From Larix kaempferi (Eukaryota > Streptophyta > Pinopsida > Pinales > Pinaceae), in contig BSBM01000096.1 in NCBI GenBank assembly GCA_027924585.1, positions 8,741,501 through 8,805,500 of the forward strand: a stretch of 64,000 nt of DNA, read 5' to 3'. The notes beneath the pieces are model-generated. The model was given only the letters and a program-made list of their open reading frames with translations. It was not told where the DNA came from and searched no databases. Numbering within the stretch: the stretch's first letter is position 1; the number at the start of each line of letters is the position of its first letter. Positions 39,502 to 51,488 of this stretch are shown here, piece by piece. The position numbers and the translations under genes are program-made.

Positions 39502-40560
39502 TTAGGAACTTGAACCAACAGAAAACATTTCCAAACTAACTGTTTCTTTTGGCTGCACAGTCTCACAAGTAAGCATGTCAGCAAGGCAATTAAGATAACC
39601 TGGCTTATAAATAATTTCATAATCAAAATTTGAAAGCCAGATAAACCATTTGAGAATTCGGCTACTATTTTCAGCCATCAAGTTTTCATTCTTAAAGATC
39701 CCTAGCATAATCTTTAAATCAGTTCTAATGATAAACATAACAGGCTTTAAAAACAAAATGAAATGATTAACCGTTTTCTTCACAGCCAAAATCTCTTTAG
39801 GACTACTCGGATAGTTAGGCTCAGCAGCTTTGAAGGAACCAGATCCATAGCCAAATATGTTCTCTCTGCCATCAATCTTTTCTAACAGAACACCACCCCA
39901 GGTAGTGTTTGAAGCATCTGTCTCAATTATCAATTGACCATTACACTGTGGCAGATGAAGGGCTGGTAATTCTTTAACTTTGGCCTTTATTGTTTGAACC
40001 GCGAAAGTCATCTCATTCGACCAAGAAACATGATTCTTTTTCAGACGCTGTTGCAGACAGTGGATGTCTGTTGCCTGTCCTCTGCAGAAGGGCCTTATGT
40101 AATTCAGACTTCCCCGATATCTCTGAAGCTGTGTCTTATCAAAAATCTTATCTGGAAAATGCTCAAACGATTGCAACACATGTTGCTGCAAAACAACTTG
40201 TCCCTTTTTGATATGAAAAACTAGGAAATCCATTTATGTTTTTCCTATTTTCATGTTTGATTCAGAAAGGACCAAACCATGTTTAAAAACAAGATCATAG
40301 AAAAATTGAAGATGCTTAAGATGATCTTGAAGACTCTTTGAGCACATTAAAATATCATCAATAAAGACAACAAGCCAAGGGATATCTCTCAAGATATCCT
40401 CCATCCTTTTCTGAAACTCGGATGGAGCATTATTAATTCCAAAAGGCAAAACCTTCCACTGATATTGTCCATGAGGGACAACAAAGGCAGTTTTTAAGCA
40501 ATCTTTTGCTTCAATGCCTATTTGATAGAACCGAGATTTTAGATCGAACTTGTTGAACAC
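39502..40560 (-). pseudogene. Copy D RT (part) and RNase H
   Basis: RT 40560-40234 with FIDDILMCSK, closed by TAA at 40234-40236, which A shares. RNase H 40233-39502 has ETDASNTTWGGVL, FIIRTDLK and YKPGYLNCLADML, closed by TAA near 39502. Confidence 0.9.
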
Positions 40561-40578
40561 AGTGCAGCCTACAATCTT

Positions 40579-41468
40579 CTATAGCAAGCTAGATTTATCA
40601 GGCAATGGGTATCTAACCTTTTGTAAGACAACATTGAGAGGTTTGAAGTTGACTACCAGGCGAGGATTTCCTCTCTTATGTTCTGAGTGTTTGTTTACAA
40701 CAAACGCTTTGCAGGCCCACGGACTCTTAGATGGCTCAATCAAGCCTTTTTGCAATAGCTCTTGTATTTCTTTTGAACAAAACTCCCTTTCAGAGGGACT
40801 CATTAATCGAGCTGAAGCTTTCATGGGTTTTATTTTCTGAAGTGGATCAAAGGGTAGAGAAACAAAATATTTCTCTCGAGTCCAAAATGCATTGGGACTC
40901 TCTGAACAACAATCTTTATAAAAAATTTCTTTTATTGCTGCCAAGGCTTTATCTCCATGAACTTTTGCATATGCTATGCAGCGATCCATTTTATTTAAAT
41001 TTACTGACTTGACAGGACTGACTGGCCCAACAGGAATGGGCTTGCACTTATTTACAAGACTAAAACTTAAAGGCAACTGGACTGACTTTCCCAAGACTGT
41101 ACAAGAGAAAAACATTTTGTTTGTATAAATGGAAAATGGACTGACCTTTTGCAGAAACTCTGAACGTAATACACAATCTTCTTGTAAGACATCTAATATA
41201 AACAAAGATAAACTACTCTTGACACTAGATAGCTGTACAGGGAAATGCTTAACCTTTCCAGATAATGACACAGGGGAACCTTCAATGGCAGAGCCAAACT
41301 CTCGACTCTTTTCCCATAAAACTGCGGAATGGCATTTCCTTTTGCAAGGTTAAACTGACAACCAGAATCAATTAAACATTGCAGAGAATAAGTTTTGAAC
41401 TCAGGTGGACAGAACTGTAAAGATATGAACAATTTGGGACCAGATAGAGCACCTAACAGATTAGTACT
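40579..41468 (-). pseudogene. Copy D protease to RT N-terminus
   Basis: CLIDSGCQFN (41432 onward) is followed by a one-base deletion near 41313. From 41271 the frame is open through the protease C-terminus into the RT N-terminus, ending at TAG 40579. D alone reads TAT where A, B and C have TAA between protease and RT, which shows that the two domains can lie in one frame. Confidence 0.85.
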
Positions 41469-43523
41469 CTAAGACTGCGGAGATTGTGGAGGAGTTGAAG
41501 AAGGTGACTCTTCTTTATTTTCAGGATTGAAACAGGCTCTTTCAATTTGTTTGGATAATTCCTCATCTGAGGACTGATATTTCTCTAGAACCAAAGCAGA
41601 TATCATATTTTTCAAATCATCTATTTCTTTGATCATTAGTTTAAGCTTATCTTGCTTTTGTCTAAGCTGGAGCCTTAAAATCTTTTCTTTGTCTCTTCTA
41701 TGGGATTGTTTATCCTCATGGCTACCTGGATAACCGTGATAGATCTCAGCAGGGTTATAATAGGCAGACAGAGTGTGCGAAGAGATGGGCTTTTTACCTT
41801 TGTCAGGTTTCAATGTTTCAAGCTGTTTTTGCAGTCTGGTCTTTTCTTCTCTTAATTTTGTTCTCTCATGGTGTCTGTACACGGGGATAAGAGAAAGCTG
41901 GAGATCAATGTCAGCAATATGTTTTTCTATTTGATGGGAGGAAGATCTAGATGGAGATCTGGAAAACATGTACAATGAGAAATCAAAGTCAGGTAAGCTA
42001 CTACACCCCCCTAAATGTGCATCCGAACTAGAATCAGACTCAGAGGACGAGCTGGAGGAAGGAGGATCACATTTAGCTAAAATAGGAGGTTCAGAATCAG
42101 AATCTGTACAAGAATCAGAAGAATCATCATCAGGAAGATAAATTGCTTCACCAGAGGGTTTGGGAGAATTTACATTAACTACAAATAAATCCAACCAAGC
42201 GGGATCCAAACCAGTACACAAAGCAGCAAGCCGAGGTCTTGATTTCCTTTCTGGGCACTTTGCAGCGCAATGATATGATTTTCCACAAATAAAACAAACA
42301 TTTTTCTTCCCTTTTTCAGTCTGATGCTTCACATAGCGTTTAGCTTTATATTTGGACTCGTGATAGGGTTTATCATATCTATGCTTCTTATATATGTGCT
42401 TAGATTTGTGGTGATAGGGCTTATCAAGATGGTATCTTGGTTCTGATGTGTAGAAACCCTTTTTCTTCTTCTTATGACACTTACAAGAAGAATCTAGATG
42501 TCCTCGGTTGTGTGCTCCACACCCCCAATCGGGCATTCCTGCAACATCTTTGCAGAATGAAGCAGAATACATCTTTCCATGTCTCTTAAAATCTTTGCTT
42601 ACTCTTTTCTTTAGGCAATGTTCTTTCCATGTTTCCATAATGTGGGCATGAAGTTGAGCAAGTGACAAGCTTCTCAACTCTACCTTTTTGTCTTTGAGTG
42701 CCTGCTCAATAGCATCAGGCACATGACCTGGATAGCTTCTAAGATAATGGTTTAGATATGCAGGGTTACCTGATTTCCCTGATGAAATTAGAAGCTTTTG
42801 CATATAACAAAAATAATCTTCACTCTTGCTTAAATCACATAAACGTGCAGACATGAACAATGAAGCAATGTGATCATAATCTTCTCCCTCTTTAGGGCCA
42901 TAAAATTCTCTACCTAGGGCACTTAGAATTTTCTCATCTGCATCATCATCAGCAAGCATTTCATTTATTGTTTCCTGTGGCAACCATTGCCACCATTCAT
43001 ATGCTAGACCAGATAATCCTGCTATGAGCTAGGTTCCTAGCATTTGCCCTGTGAGATTTGGATCCTGTTGTTTCTTATACAATGTCCAGTGAGCAAGAAT
43101 TTGGATTGCATTTCTAATATATTCCCTGGATTGACATTGTATATTCAAGACAGGTTGCTCAGGCATTTGGGAGATTATATCATTCATTGAATTGATACCA
43201 AAGTGGAACACTTTGGCAGGGGCGGCTGAAGCTGAGGTAGCATTCGGCATGTGTGTATCAAAGCGGGGAGGAGTTAAATGTCTTCTTTGGTTAGAGGATC
43301 CTTCATCATTTAATGCATTTAGACTAACCAAATATTTAGGATCTAAAGCAGGTTTGAAACTTTTGAATTCTTTGATCCATTCCTCAATATTTTCTCTAAC
43401 TGCATCACTTTCACCAAAATCCCATTCTGGCTTTTCATATTCAGGCAACACACTGAACTGACCTAAAGAGTGACTCTTAGCATGTCCTTTTGCTGCAGCC
43501 TTCAAAACATGGTCTGGGACCAC
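41469..43523 (-). pseudogene. Copy D capsid region, zinc knuckle and linker
   Basis: 43523-43029 is the capsid core, stopped by TAG at 43029. 42983-41469 is open for 504 codons with capsid C-terminus, basic tract, CCHC knuckle CFICGKSYHCAAKC, Ser-rich linker and coiled-coil, ending at TAG 41469-41471 (shared with C). This is the longest surviving capsid/linker frame. Confidence 0.85.
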
Positions 43524-43526
43524 ATA

Positions 43527-44465
43527 CTATTTTTTCTTAAGATTCTCTGTTTTACTCCAGAGTTCTTTTAGCACAGCTAATCTTTGTTCAATCTTTTGAG
43601 AAGCTTGTTCTATGGCAATTCGGATTTCTGTTGAATCATGAAGTAAGTGATCTAGCAGTTCTAGCTTTGTTTCTATTTTTACAAGATGCTCTTGTTGATC
43701 TGCACACTGCTTTTTCAGGATCAGAAGATCGCTAGCCATGTCGTCTAGATTTCTAGCAGTGTGGACTTGTTGCAAATTGCCCCAATTTGCAAGCTTTATC
43801 TCTTCAGAAACAGTCTTGTCATGACTGGAAGATTTACAAGGTAAGAATTCTCTTTTGGTCTGGCCATCTTGTGAGTATTGTCTAAAACCAGCCTCGGGTA
43901 GATTCCTTCTAGGAACAAAAGATTTTTGACCATTATTTACTACCTCTATACTTGAATTCTCACGAGGTAGGGAAAACATACCTAAGGAAGGTAAGACCGA
44001 AAGCATACCTAGGGAAGGTAGTTCTTTTTGTTTCTGTTTCTGTTGGTGAATTAATTTTTGTTTAATTTTTTGGCATGCTTGACAGGCAGCATGTTGGCCT
44101 CTATGTTCAGAAGAAGAAATATGTACAGAAGACTCATTTACAGGAGTAGAAAAAGAAAACTCATCTGCAGAGGCTTTATTGGCTTGCTTGGACAAGGCTT
44201 GTAGTATCACATTATTATAGGAGGAGATAGAAGCATATTTTATCAACGGAGGATTGAATCTCTATGTGGGAAAATCTTGGGGTACACGAAAGGAACTCGA
44301 AGCTTCATTAAAGACAAGAGGTTGATGGGTGAAAGAAGCAGCAATTCTTTCTCTGTTCCTTAACTCAGAATATTTCATTTCCCAAGATTGAGGATAGTTG
44401 ATACCAGTCCAATTGAAAGTAATAGGTGTGGAATTTTTGGATCGGGATTTATCCGTTTCCACCAC
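43527..44465 (-). pseudogene. Copy D capsid leader and coiled-coil
   Basis: The leader block (44465-44262) ends in TAG. The next open piece, 44246-43527, has the HAACQACQK motif, a doubled PSLGMF motif and the heptad-rich coiled-coil, ending at TAG 43527-43529 (shared with C; B has CAG). Confidence 0.8.
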
Positions 44466-44483
44466 GCTAGTGTCTACAGAACT

Positions 44484-45169
44484 CTAATGGACATGAGTTC
44501 GCAACTGAGGAAGGGTATCATTTCCAAATCTAACACAGACTCCACCTTTAAGCTGGATTATGTGGGAACCTGTCTCCATGTCAAAGCCTTTCGGCAGGAT
44601 ATAGGCCTTTAACAGATTGTATATATGAGGGTCATCGAAGCTAACATAAAACTTTGGATATACTGTGCCAAAAGCAGGACCATCATGAAGTGGTGCAGTG
44701 AAACCACCTATGACTGCATCTGAAAACTTATGATGACGAGTATCCACAATGCAACAGAGAGACGAAACAACAAGATGTGGACGGACTAACGGACCAAGGC
44801 CAAGTTTGATAGCACCAAAGTGTGCATATTTATAATTTTGTTCTTTAGCCCAGTCTATTTGACATTTATCAAGCAAGTTTATATGTACAAGTTCTTGCTT
44901 ATCAGTAAAAGAAACATCTATGCTTGACACTCGGATATGGGTTGCGGCCGTGACATTCCACCATGGAAGTCTGTATACTTCTTTGGGAAGTATTTGCGGT
45001 AATTGCCAATTTTCAGAAGGGTTATGATCAGAGATGGATATATAAGAAGAATCTGATGAAGGAGGATTGAATGAGGATTGCCTACGTTCTGCAAGACTTA
45101 CTTCTGTATCATTATGAGAATCACATTCTAAATGTGTCTACTAAATAGTATCCATTGAAGGGTCCATTT
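44484..45169 (-). pseudogene. Copy D movement protein (30K superfamily)
   Basis: The only copy with the full domain. After an ATG at about 45169 come two adjacent TAG codons, then an open stretch to 44484 with HFGAIKLGLGPLVRP, IVDTRH and APLHDGPAFGTVYPKF, which resemble the 30K-family movement proteins of caulimovirids. That family is known to carry genomes through plasmodesmata. CAG-to-TAG at 44484-44486 separates it from the capsid leader, which is in the same frame in copy C. Confidence 0.8.
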
Positions 45170-45643
45170 TTAAATGAGAGTGAGTGCAGACTCTAAATTA
45201 GTCTTCGGAAACGCTTTAGACTTACTCCCCTATCCAACGGGCCTTACTGCTAATCTGACTTCGGACGACTCTTACATTCTCAGTGACCCAACAATCCACT
45301 CAACGGTCATTTCCACCGCCTACAGAATACTATTGTAGAATGTTGATAATCAAATAACAAAACTGAACAATGAATTTGCAGCAGATTTAACAGACAATGT
45401 TAAGCATTCATCAGAAATTCAGAAAAGATATACCCGAATTGAAGTCTCTGGCTCTGATACCAATATGCTAATACGCTCGAGGATATTCAGCAATTTTTAC
45501 AACAATTCCACAAAAATTCAAAGCTTTATTATTCCATCATCAGCATCACATTACAGACTCATGTGTGGATCGGCTTCGGAGGGTGAAGCTCATCACCACA
45601 AACAAAAACTCAGACTGAGTTCCTAGACACAATGTCGTTGTCC
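45170..45643 (-). promoter_or_regulatory. Copy D 5' leader with redundant poly(A) signal 45525-45530
   Basis: About 180 nt of the intergenic region (45463-45643) precede the primer site and about 280 nt of untranslated leader follow it. The sequence runs unbroken across the primer site, so this is the native viral junction. The block duplicates the first part of E's intergenic region next to it. Confidence 0.7.
45451..45462 (-). other. tRNA-Met primer-binding site of the caulimovirid
   Basis: The minus strand reads TGGTATCAGAGC, complementary to the 3' end of plant initiator tRNA-Met and used by essentially all caulimovirids to start minus-strand DNA. It is the only primer site left among the five monomers. 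Confidence 0.9.
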
Positions 45644-46424
45644 CAATACGCTAATACTCTCCAGGATCTTCAGCAATTTTTACAGCAATTCCACAAAAAT
45701 TCAAAGCTTTATTATTCCATCATCAGCATCACATTACAGACTCATGTGTGGATCGACTTCGGAGGGCGAAGCTCATCACCACAAACACAAACTCAGACTG
45801 AGTGCCTAGACACAATGTTGCTGACCCATTTACAGTTCAGAACTTCGCAGAGCGATGAACTTACTTGGAGGCTTCCTGGGGATCCAGTGATATGCCTACT
45901 AGCACACCTCACAGACTCGACATATTTTTACAGAGGTCGAACCTTGGTCTTTTGATGCTTTATTATACCACAAGGGCAATCAACAGAGCATACAACCTTC
46001 GGCTCTGGACAGACTTTCTATGACTCGCAGAGCTTCCAAATACTGGAGCAGCTCGGCTCTAGACCCCTAATTTGCAGAGCTCTTAACTAGCTCGATGCAC
46101 TAGACTCCAATGCCTAAATGAACTCCAGGACCTTTCTTTTATAGCACTCTAGCAGGTCATCCAGTTACCAAGAATAGGCACTAAGCAGTCAGAAGGAGGG
46201 AATCCGGGGTAATTGTGGGACCGCACCATTATTATATTGTCCCTTAAAGGCAGCGCCATATGGGGACCCGGACCAACAGACAAGACAAGTGGCCGACATA
46301 AAGGGCCTACAATAAAGCATTAAAATATTCGGGGAACAACATCCCGACAAATACAACTGTGGATCTATTGTTACTGGCCCACCACGGCTTCAATTATTGA
46401 ATGCACGAAAATAAATATTTACAT
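45644..46424 (-). promoter_or_regulatory. Viral intergenic region, copy E (TATA 46137-46143, poly(A) 45708-45713)
   Basis: Same TATAAAA to AATAAA spacing as the other copies. It is followed at once by D's own leader, so two poly(A) signals lie about 180 bp apart. Confidence 0.75.
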
Positions 46425-47751
46425 TTAATCTTCGCGAGAATGGCAAACACAAAACAACTCCGGATTACCCGGAGGACCCACTGGTTGGCCGCCACAAGAA
46501 TAATCAAAACCATCCTCTGCATAGAGGCATTCTTCTAACTCTCGTTGTTCAAGAAGAGAGTCAACATCTTGGGAATCATCAAGCACAGTAGTATCTTCTT
46601 TGTACTCAGGAGGAGGGTATAACCATGTGCTGAAGCATTGTTCAATATCCGATCCATGCAGGACTTCATTCTTCTCGCCAATAAATTCACTGGTAAACAT
46701 AGACTCAACCCGCAAGTCTAAAGGTAAAGTTCACCGGTGTATTTTTGTATCAAGACGGTTTCCTTTGTTGTCACGTTTGATATACTTTTGGGTGACGTGA
46801 ACCGTTTGTTCTAGCGGACTATAACAGCCACCATGATGCCGTAACAAGAATTTAAACCATAAGTTATTTTGATCCGCTACCTGCATATCAGCTTCCATGT
46901 GCAATATAAAATTTGCACGGTAATCAGTCCAATCAAGTATGGGGCAGAATTTATCCAAAAGGATTTCGGTCCAACGAGACCACTTCTTATTCCTGAGGTT
47001 TCCAGGGTCAGCACAAATGACTATTGACGTCTGTTCTCTGCAGAACTGCAGAATCAAATTGTAGGATGTCCATGTGAGGTTTCCCTCACCAATGTCTACA
47101 TACCATACCGGGCCATCCTTTTCATCATTGCAGTCAACCCACAACTCTTTGCATCTCCTGAGCTTGGGAGAATCCTCGGAAAGCCGAACGTTCCCAGCGT
47201 TCCAAAATGTGCAGTTTACAGGGATTCATCTGTATCTGCTTTATTAAAGTCAAACTGAGATATTTCTCAGCTGCATGGCGATCTGCATAGTCTAGAAGCT
47301 CTCTTCTGTCACTGGGGGACAAACTTTCATCCCAAGGCTTCATAAACAATGCATTGCGGGGCTCGAACCTGACATAATCAGGCTCTATATATGCTGCTGG
47401 TGCTGGGCCTTTGTCCTTATCTTCTTTCTGACCTGAGGAACTTGAACCAACAGAAAACAATTTCAAACTGACTGTTTCTTCTGGCTGCATAGTCTCATGA
47501 GTAAGCATGTCAGCAAGGCAATTAAGATAACCTGGCTTATAAATAATTTCATAATCAAAATTTGAAAGCTAGATAAACCATTTGAGAATTCGGCTACTAT
47601 TTTCAACCATCAAGTTTTCATTCTTAAAGATCCCTGGAATAATCTTTAAATCAGTTCTAATGATAAACTTAACAGGCTTTAAAAACAGAATGAAATGATT
47701 AACCGTTTTCTTCACAGCCAAAATCTCTTTATGACTACTCGGATAGTTAAG
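46425..47751 (-). pseudogene. Copy E RNase H C-terminus and C-terminal domain
   Basis: RNase H is cut by TAG near 47570 (TGG in other copies). The C-terminal domain starts in 47508-47134 and shifts frame at about 47157, where 11 bp are missing as in copy C. It continues to TGA 46731-46733, with a last piece at 46715-46425. Confidence 0.8.
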
Positions 47752-48756
47752 CTAAGCAGCTTTGAAGGAACCAGATCCGTAGCCACATATGTTCTCTTTG
47801 CCATCAATCTTTTCTAACAGAACACCACCCCAGGTAGTGTTTGAAGCATCTGTCTCAATTATCAATTGACCATTACCCTGTGGCAGATGAAGGGCTGGTA
47901 ATTCTTTAACTTTGGCCTTTATTGTTTGAACCACCAAAGTCATCTCATTTGACCAAGCAACATGATTCTTTTTCAGACGCTGTTGCAGACAGTGGATGTC
48001 TATTGCTTGTCCTCTGTAGAAGGGCCTTATGTAATTCAAACTTCCCAGAAATCTCTTAAGCTGTGTCTTATCCAAAATCTTATATGGAAAATGCTCAAAC
48101 GATTGCAACACATGTTGCTGCAAAAAAACTTGTCCCTTTTTTATATGAAAACCTAGGAAATCCATTTCTGTTTTTCCTATTTCCATCTTTGATTCAGAAA
48201 GGACCAAACCATGTTTAAAAACAAGATCATAGAAAAACTGAAGATGCTTAAGATGATCTTGAAGACTCGTTGAGCAGATTAAAATATCATCAATAAAGAC
48301 AACAAGCCAAGGGATGTCTCTGAAGATATCCTCCATCCTTTTCTGAAACTCAAATGGAGCATTATTAATTCCGAAAGGAAAAACCTTCCACTGATATTGT
48401 CCATGAGGGACAACAAAGGCAGTTTTGAAGCGATCTTTTGCTTCAATGCCTATTTGATAGAACCGAGATTTTGGATCGAACTTGCTGAACACAGTGCACC
48501 CTACAATCTTCTGCAGCAAGCTTGATTTATCAGGCAATGGGTATCTAAACTTTTGTAAGACAACATTGAGAGGTTTGAAGTTGACTACCAGGCGAGGCTT
48601 TCCTCTCTTCTTTTCTGAGTGTTTGTTTACAACAAACGCTCTGCAGGCCCATGGACTCTTAGATGGCTCAATCAAGCCTTTTTGCAATAGCTCCCGTATT
48701 TCTTTTGAACAAAACTCCCTTTCAGAGGGACTCATTAATCGAGCTGAAGCTTTCAT
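47752..48756 (-). pseudogene. Copy E RT and RNase H N-terminus
   Basis: Open for 334 codons. RT has FIDDILICST, the thumb LGSLNYIRPFY is in frame, and RNase H begins with ETDASNTTWGGVL, ending at TAG 47752-47754 (shared with A). Confidence 0.9.
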
Positions 48757-48858
48757 GGGTTTTATTTTCTGAAGTGGATCAAAGGGTAGAGAAACAAAAT
48801 ATTTCTCTCGAGTCCAAAATGCATTGGGACTCTCTGAACAACAATCTTTTTAAAAAAA

Positions 48859-49943
48859 TTATGTTATTGCTCCCAAGGCTTTATCTCCATGAACTTCTGC
48901 ATATGATATGCAACGATCCATTTTATTTAAATTTACTGACTTGACAGGACTGACTGGCCCAACAGGAATGGGCTTGCACTTATTTACAAGATTAAAACTT
49001 AAAGGCAACTGGACTGACTTTCCCAAGACTATACAAGAGAAAACCATTTTGTTTGTATCAATGGAAAATGGACTGACCTTTTGTAGAAACTCTGAACCTA
49101 GTACACAATCTTCTTTTAAGACATCTAATCTAAACAAAGATAAATTACTCTTGACACCAAATAGCTGTACAGGGAAATGCTTAACCTTTCCAGATAATGA
49201 CACAGGGGAACCTTCAATGGCAGAGCCAAACTCTCGACTCTTTTCCCAATAAAAATGCGGAATGGAATTTCCTTTTGGAAGGTTAAACTGACAACCAGAA
49301 TCAAATAAACATTGCACAGAATAAGTTTTGAACTTAGGTGGACAAAACTGTAAAGATATGAACAATTTGGGACCAGATAGAGTACCTAACAGATTAGTAC
49401 TCTGAGACTGCGGAGACTGTGGAGGAGGTGAAGAATGTGACTCTTCTTTATTTTCAGGATTGGAACAGGCTCTTTCAATTTGTTTGGATAATTCCTCATC
49501 TGAGGACTGATCTTTCTCTAGAACCAAAGCAGATATCATATTTTTCAAATCATCTATTTCTTTGATCATTAGTTTAAGCTTATCTTTCTTTTCTCTAAGC
49601 TGGAGCCTTAAAAGCTTTTCTTTGTCTCTTCTATGGGATTGTCTATCCTCATGGCTACCTGGATAATCGTGATAGATCTCAGCAGGGTTATAATAGGCAG
49701 ACAGAGTGTGGGAAGAGATGGGATTTTTACCTTTGTCAGGTTTCAATGTTTCAAGCTGTTTTTGCAGTCAGGTCTTTTCTTCTCTTAATTCTGTTCTCTC
49801 ATGGTGTCTGTACACAGGGATAAGAGAAAGCTGGAGATCAATGTCATTAATATGTTTTTCTATTTGATGAGAGGAAGATCTAGATGGATATCTGGAAAAC
49901 ATGTACAATGAGAAATCAAAGTCAGGTAAGCTACTACACCCCC
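48859..49943 (-). pseudogene. Copy E linker and aspartic protease
   Basis: 49746-48859 is open with the protease motif reading CLFDSGCQFN. Upstream, TGA at 49768-49770 (shared with B and C) cuts the linker. A changed A/T run near 48850 loses the frame into RT. Confidence 0.85.
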
Positions 49944-51281
49944 CTAAATGTGCATCCGAACTGGAATCAGACTCAGAGGACGAGCTGGAGGAAGGAGGAT
50001 CACATTAGCTAAAACAGGAGGTTCAGAATCAGAATCTGTACAAGAATCAGAAGAATCATCATCAGAAAGATAAACTACTTCACCAGAGGGTTTGGGAGAA
50101 TTTACAGTAACTTCAAATAAATCCCACCAAGCGGGATCCAAACCAGTACACAAAGCAGCAAGCCGAGGTCTTGATTTCCTTTCTAGGCACTTTGCAGCCC
50201 AATGATCTGATTTTCTACAAATAAAATAGACATTTTTCTTCCCTTTTTCAGTCCGACGCTTCACGTAGCGTTTAGCTTTATATTTGGACTTGTGATAGGG
50301 TTTATGATATCTGTGCTTAGATTTGTGGTGATAGTGCTTATCAAGATGGTATCTTGGTTCTGATGTGTAGAAACCCTTTTTCTTCTTTTTATGACACTTA
50401 CAAGAAGAATCTAGATGTCCTCGGTTGTGTGCTCCACACCCCCAATCGGGCATTCCTGCAACATCTTTGCAGAATGAAGCAGAATACATCTTCTGATGTC
50501 TCTTAAAATCTTTGCTTACTCTTTTCTCTAGGCAATGTTCTTGCCATGTTTCCATAATGTAGGAATGAAGTTGAGCAAGCGACAAGCTTCTCAACTCTAC
50601 CTTTTTGTCTTTGAGTGCCTGCTCAACAGCATCAGGCACATGACTTGGATAGCTTCTAAGATAATGGTTTAGATATGCAGGGTTACCTGATTTCCCTGAT
50701 GAAATTAGAAGATTTTGCATATAACAAAAATAATCTTCACTCTTGCTTAAATCACATAAACGTGCAGACATGAACAATGAAGCAAGGTGATCATAATCTT
50801 CTCCCTCTTCAGGGCCATAAAATTCTCTACCTATGGCACTTAGAATTTGCTCATCTGCATCATCAGCAGCAAGCATTTCATTTCTTGTTTCCTGTGGCAA
50901 CCATCGCCACCATTCATATGCTAGACCAGATGATCCTGCTATGAGCTTGGTTCCTAGCATTTTCCTTGTGAGATTTGGATCCTGTTTTTTCTTATACAAC
51001 GTCCACTGAGCAAGCATTTGGATTGCATTTCTAATATCTTCCCTAGATTGACATTGTATATTCAATACAGGTTGCTCAGGCATTTGGGAGATTATATCAT
51101 TCATTGAATTGATACCAAAGTGGAACACTTTGGCAGGGGCGGCTGAAGCTGAGGTAGCATCCAACATGTGTGTATCAAATCGGGGAGGAGTTAACTGTCT
51201 TCTTTGGTTAGAGGATCCTTCATCATTTAATGCATTTAGACTAACCAAATATTTAGGATCTAAAGCAGGTTTGAAACTTTT
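49944..51281 (-). pseudogene. Copy E capsid region with zinc knuckle
   Basis: A long open frame covers most of the capsid core, the basic tract (short form, like B) and a damaged knuckle YFICRKSDHWAAKC, in which Tyr replaces the first Cys and Arg the Gly. A one-base deletion near 50006 shifts the frame. The open frame upstream of 51281 is non-viral. Confidence 0.85.
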
Positions 51282-51431
51282 AACTACAGACAGAGATAAG
51301 ATATTCATTATCCACCTTAATAAGATATTAAAAACTATAGGGGAAGGGGAATTGATATATACCAACTCGACCAAAGGTATCAATGTTTGATATAGTCAAT
51401 CATTCCCCACAATCTATTTGAAACTTGGTAA

Positions 51432-51483
51432 GTAGCTCCACCATTCCTAATGTTTTATTTACGTTTGCAAATAATAGTCTTCA
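51432..51483 (+). repeat. 52-bp direct repeat, left copy
   Basis: gtagctccaccattcctaa and the following bases recur at 56533-56584 with two differences. The copies flank the pectinesterase relic. Confidence 0.85.
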
Positions 51484-51488
51484 CTATG

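Larger units (their letters stand above)
37699..45643 (-). mobile_element. Endogenous caulimovirid monomer D (only complete layout)
   Basis: About 7.9 kb, the full gene order of the virus: redundant leader with poly(A) signal, tRNA-Met primer site (45451-45462), movement protein, capsid leader, coiled-coil, capsid/zinc knuckle, protease, RT, RNase H, C-terminal domain, promoter region. It has many stops and at least one frameshift and is not functional. The single-polyprotein-like design and size fit the smaller plant endogenous caulimovirids (florendovirus or gymnendovirus-like). The genus cannot be assigned without a tree. Confidence 0.9.
45644..51281 (-). mobile_element. Endogenous caulimovirid monomer E (5' truncated)
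   Basis: About 5.6 kb, the 5'-most monomer. It starts abruptly inside the capsid region, where viral sequence stops at about 51281 and unrelated DNA begins. It continues through zinc knuckle, protease, RT, RNase H, C-terminal domain and intergenic region, and ends at the primer-site edge with a CCCA overlap to monomer D. Confidence 0.9.

Noticed and set aside
20179-51390. Many plus-strand ORFs of 60-120 codons across the viral concatemer
   Set aside because: They lie antisense to the minus-strand viral genes, recur at the same place in each monomer, and match no family.
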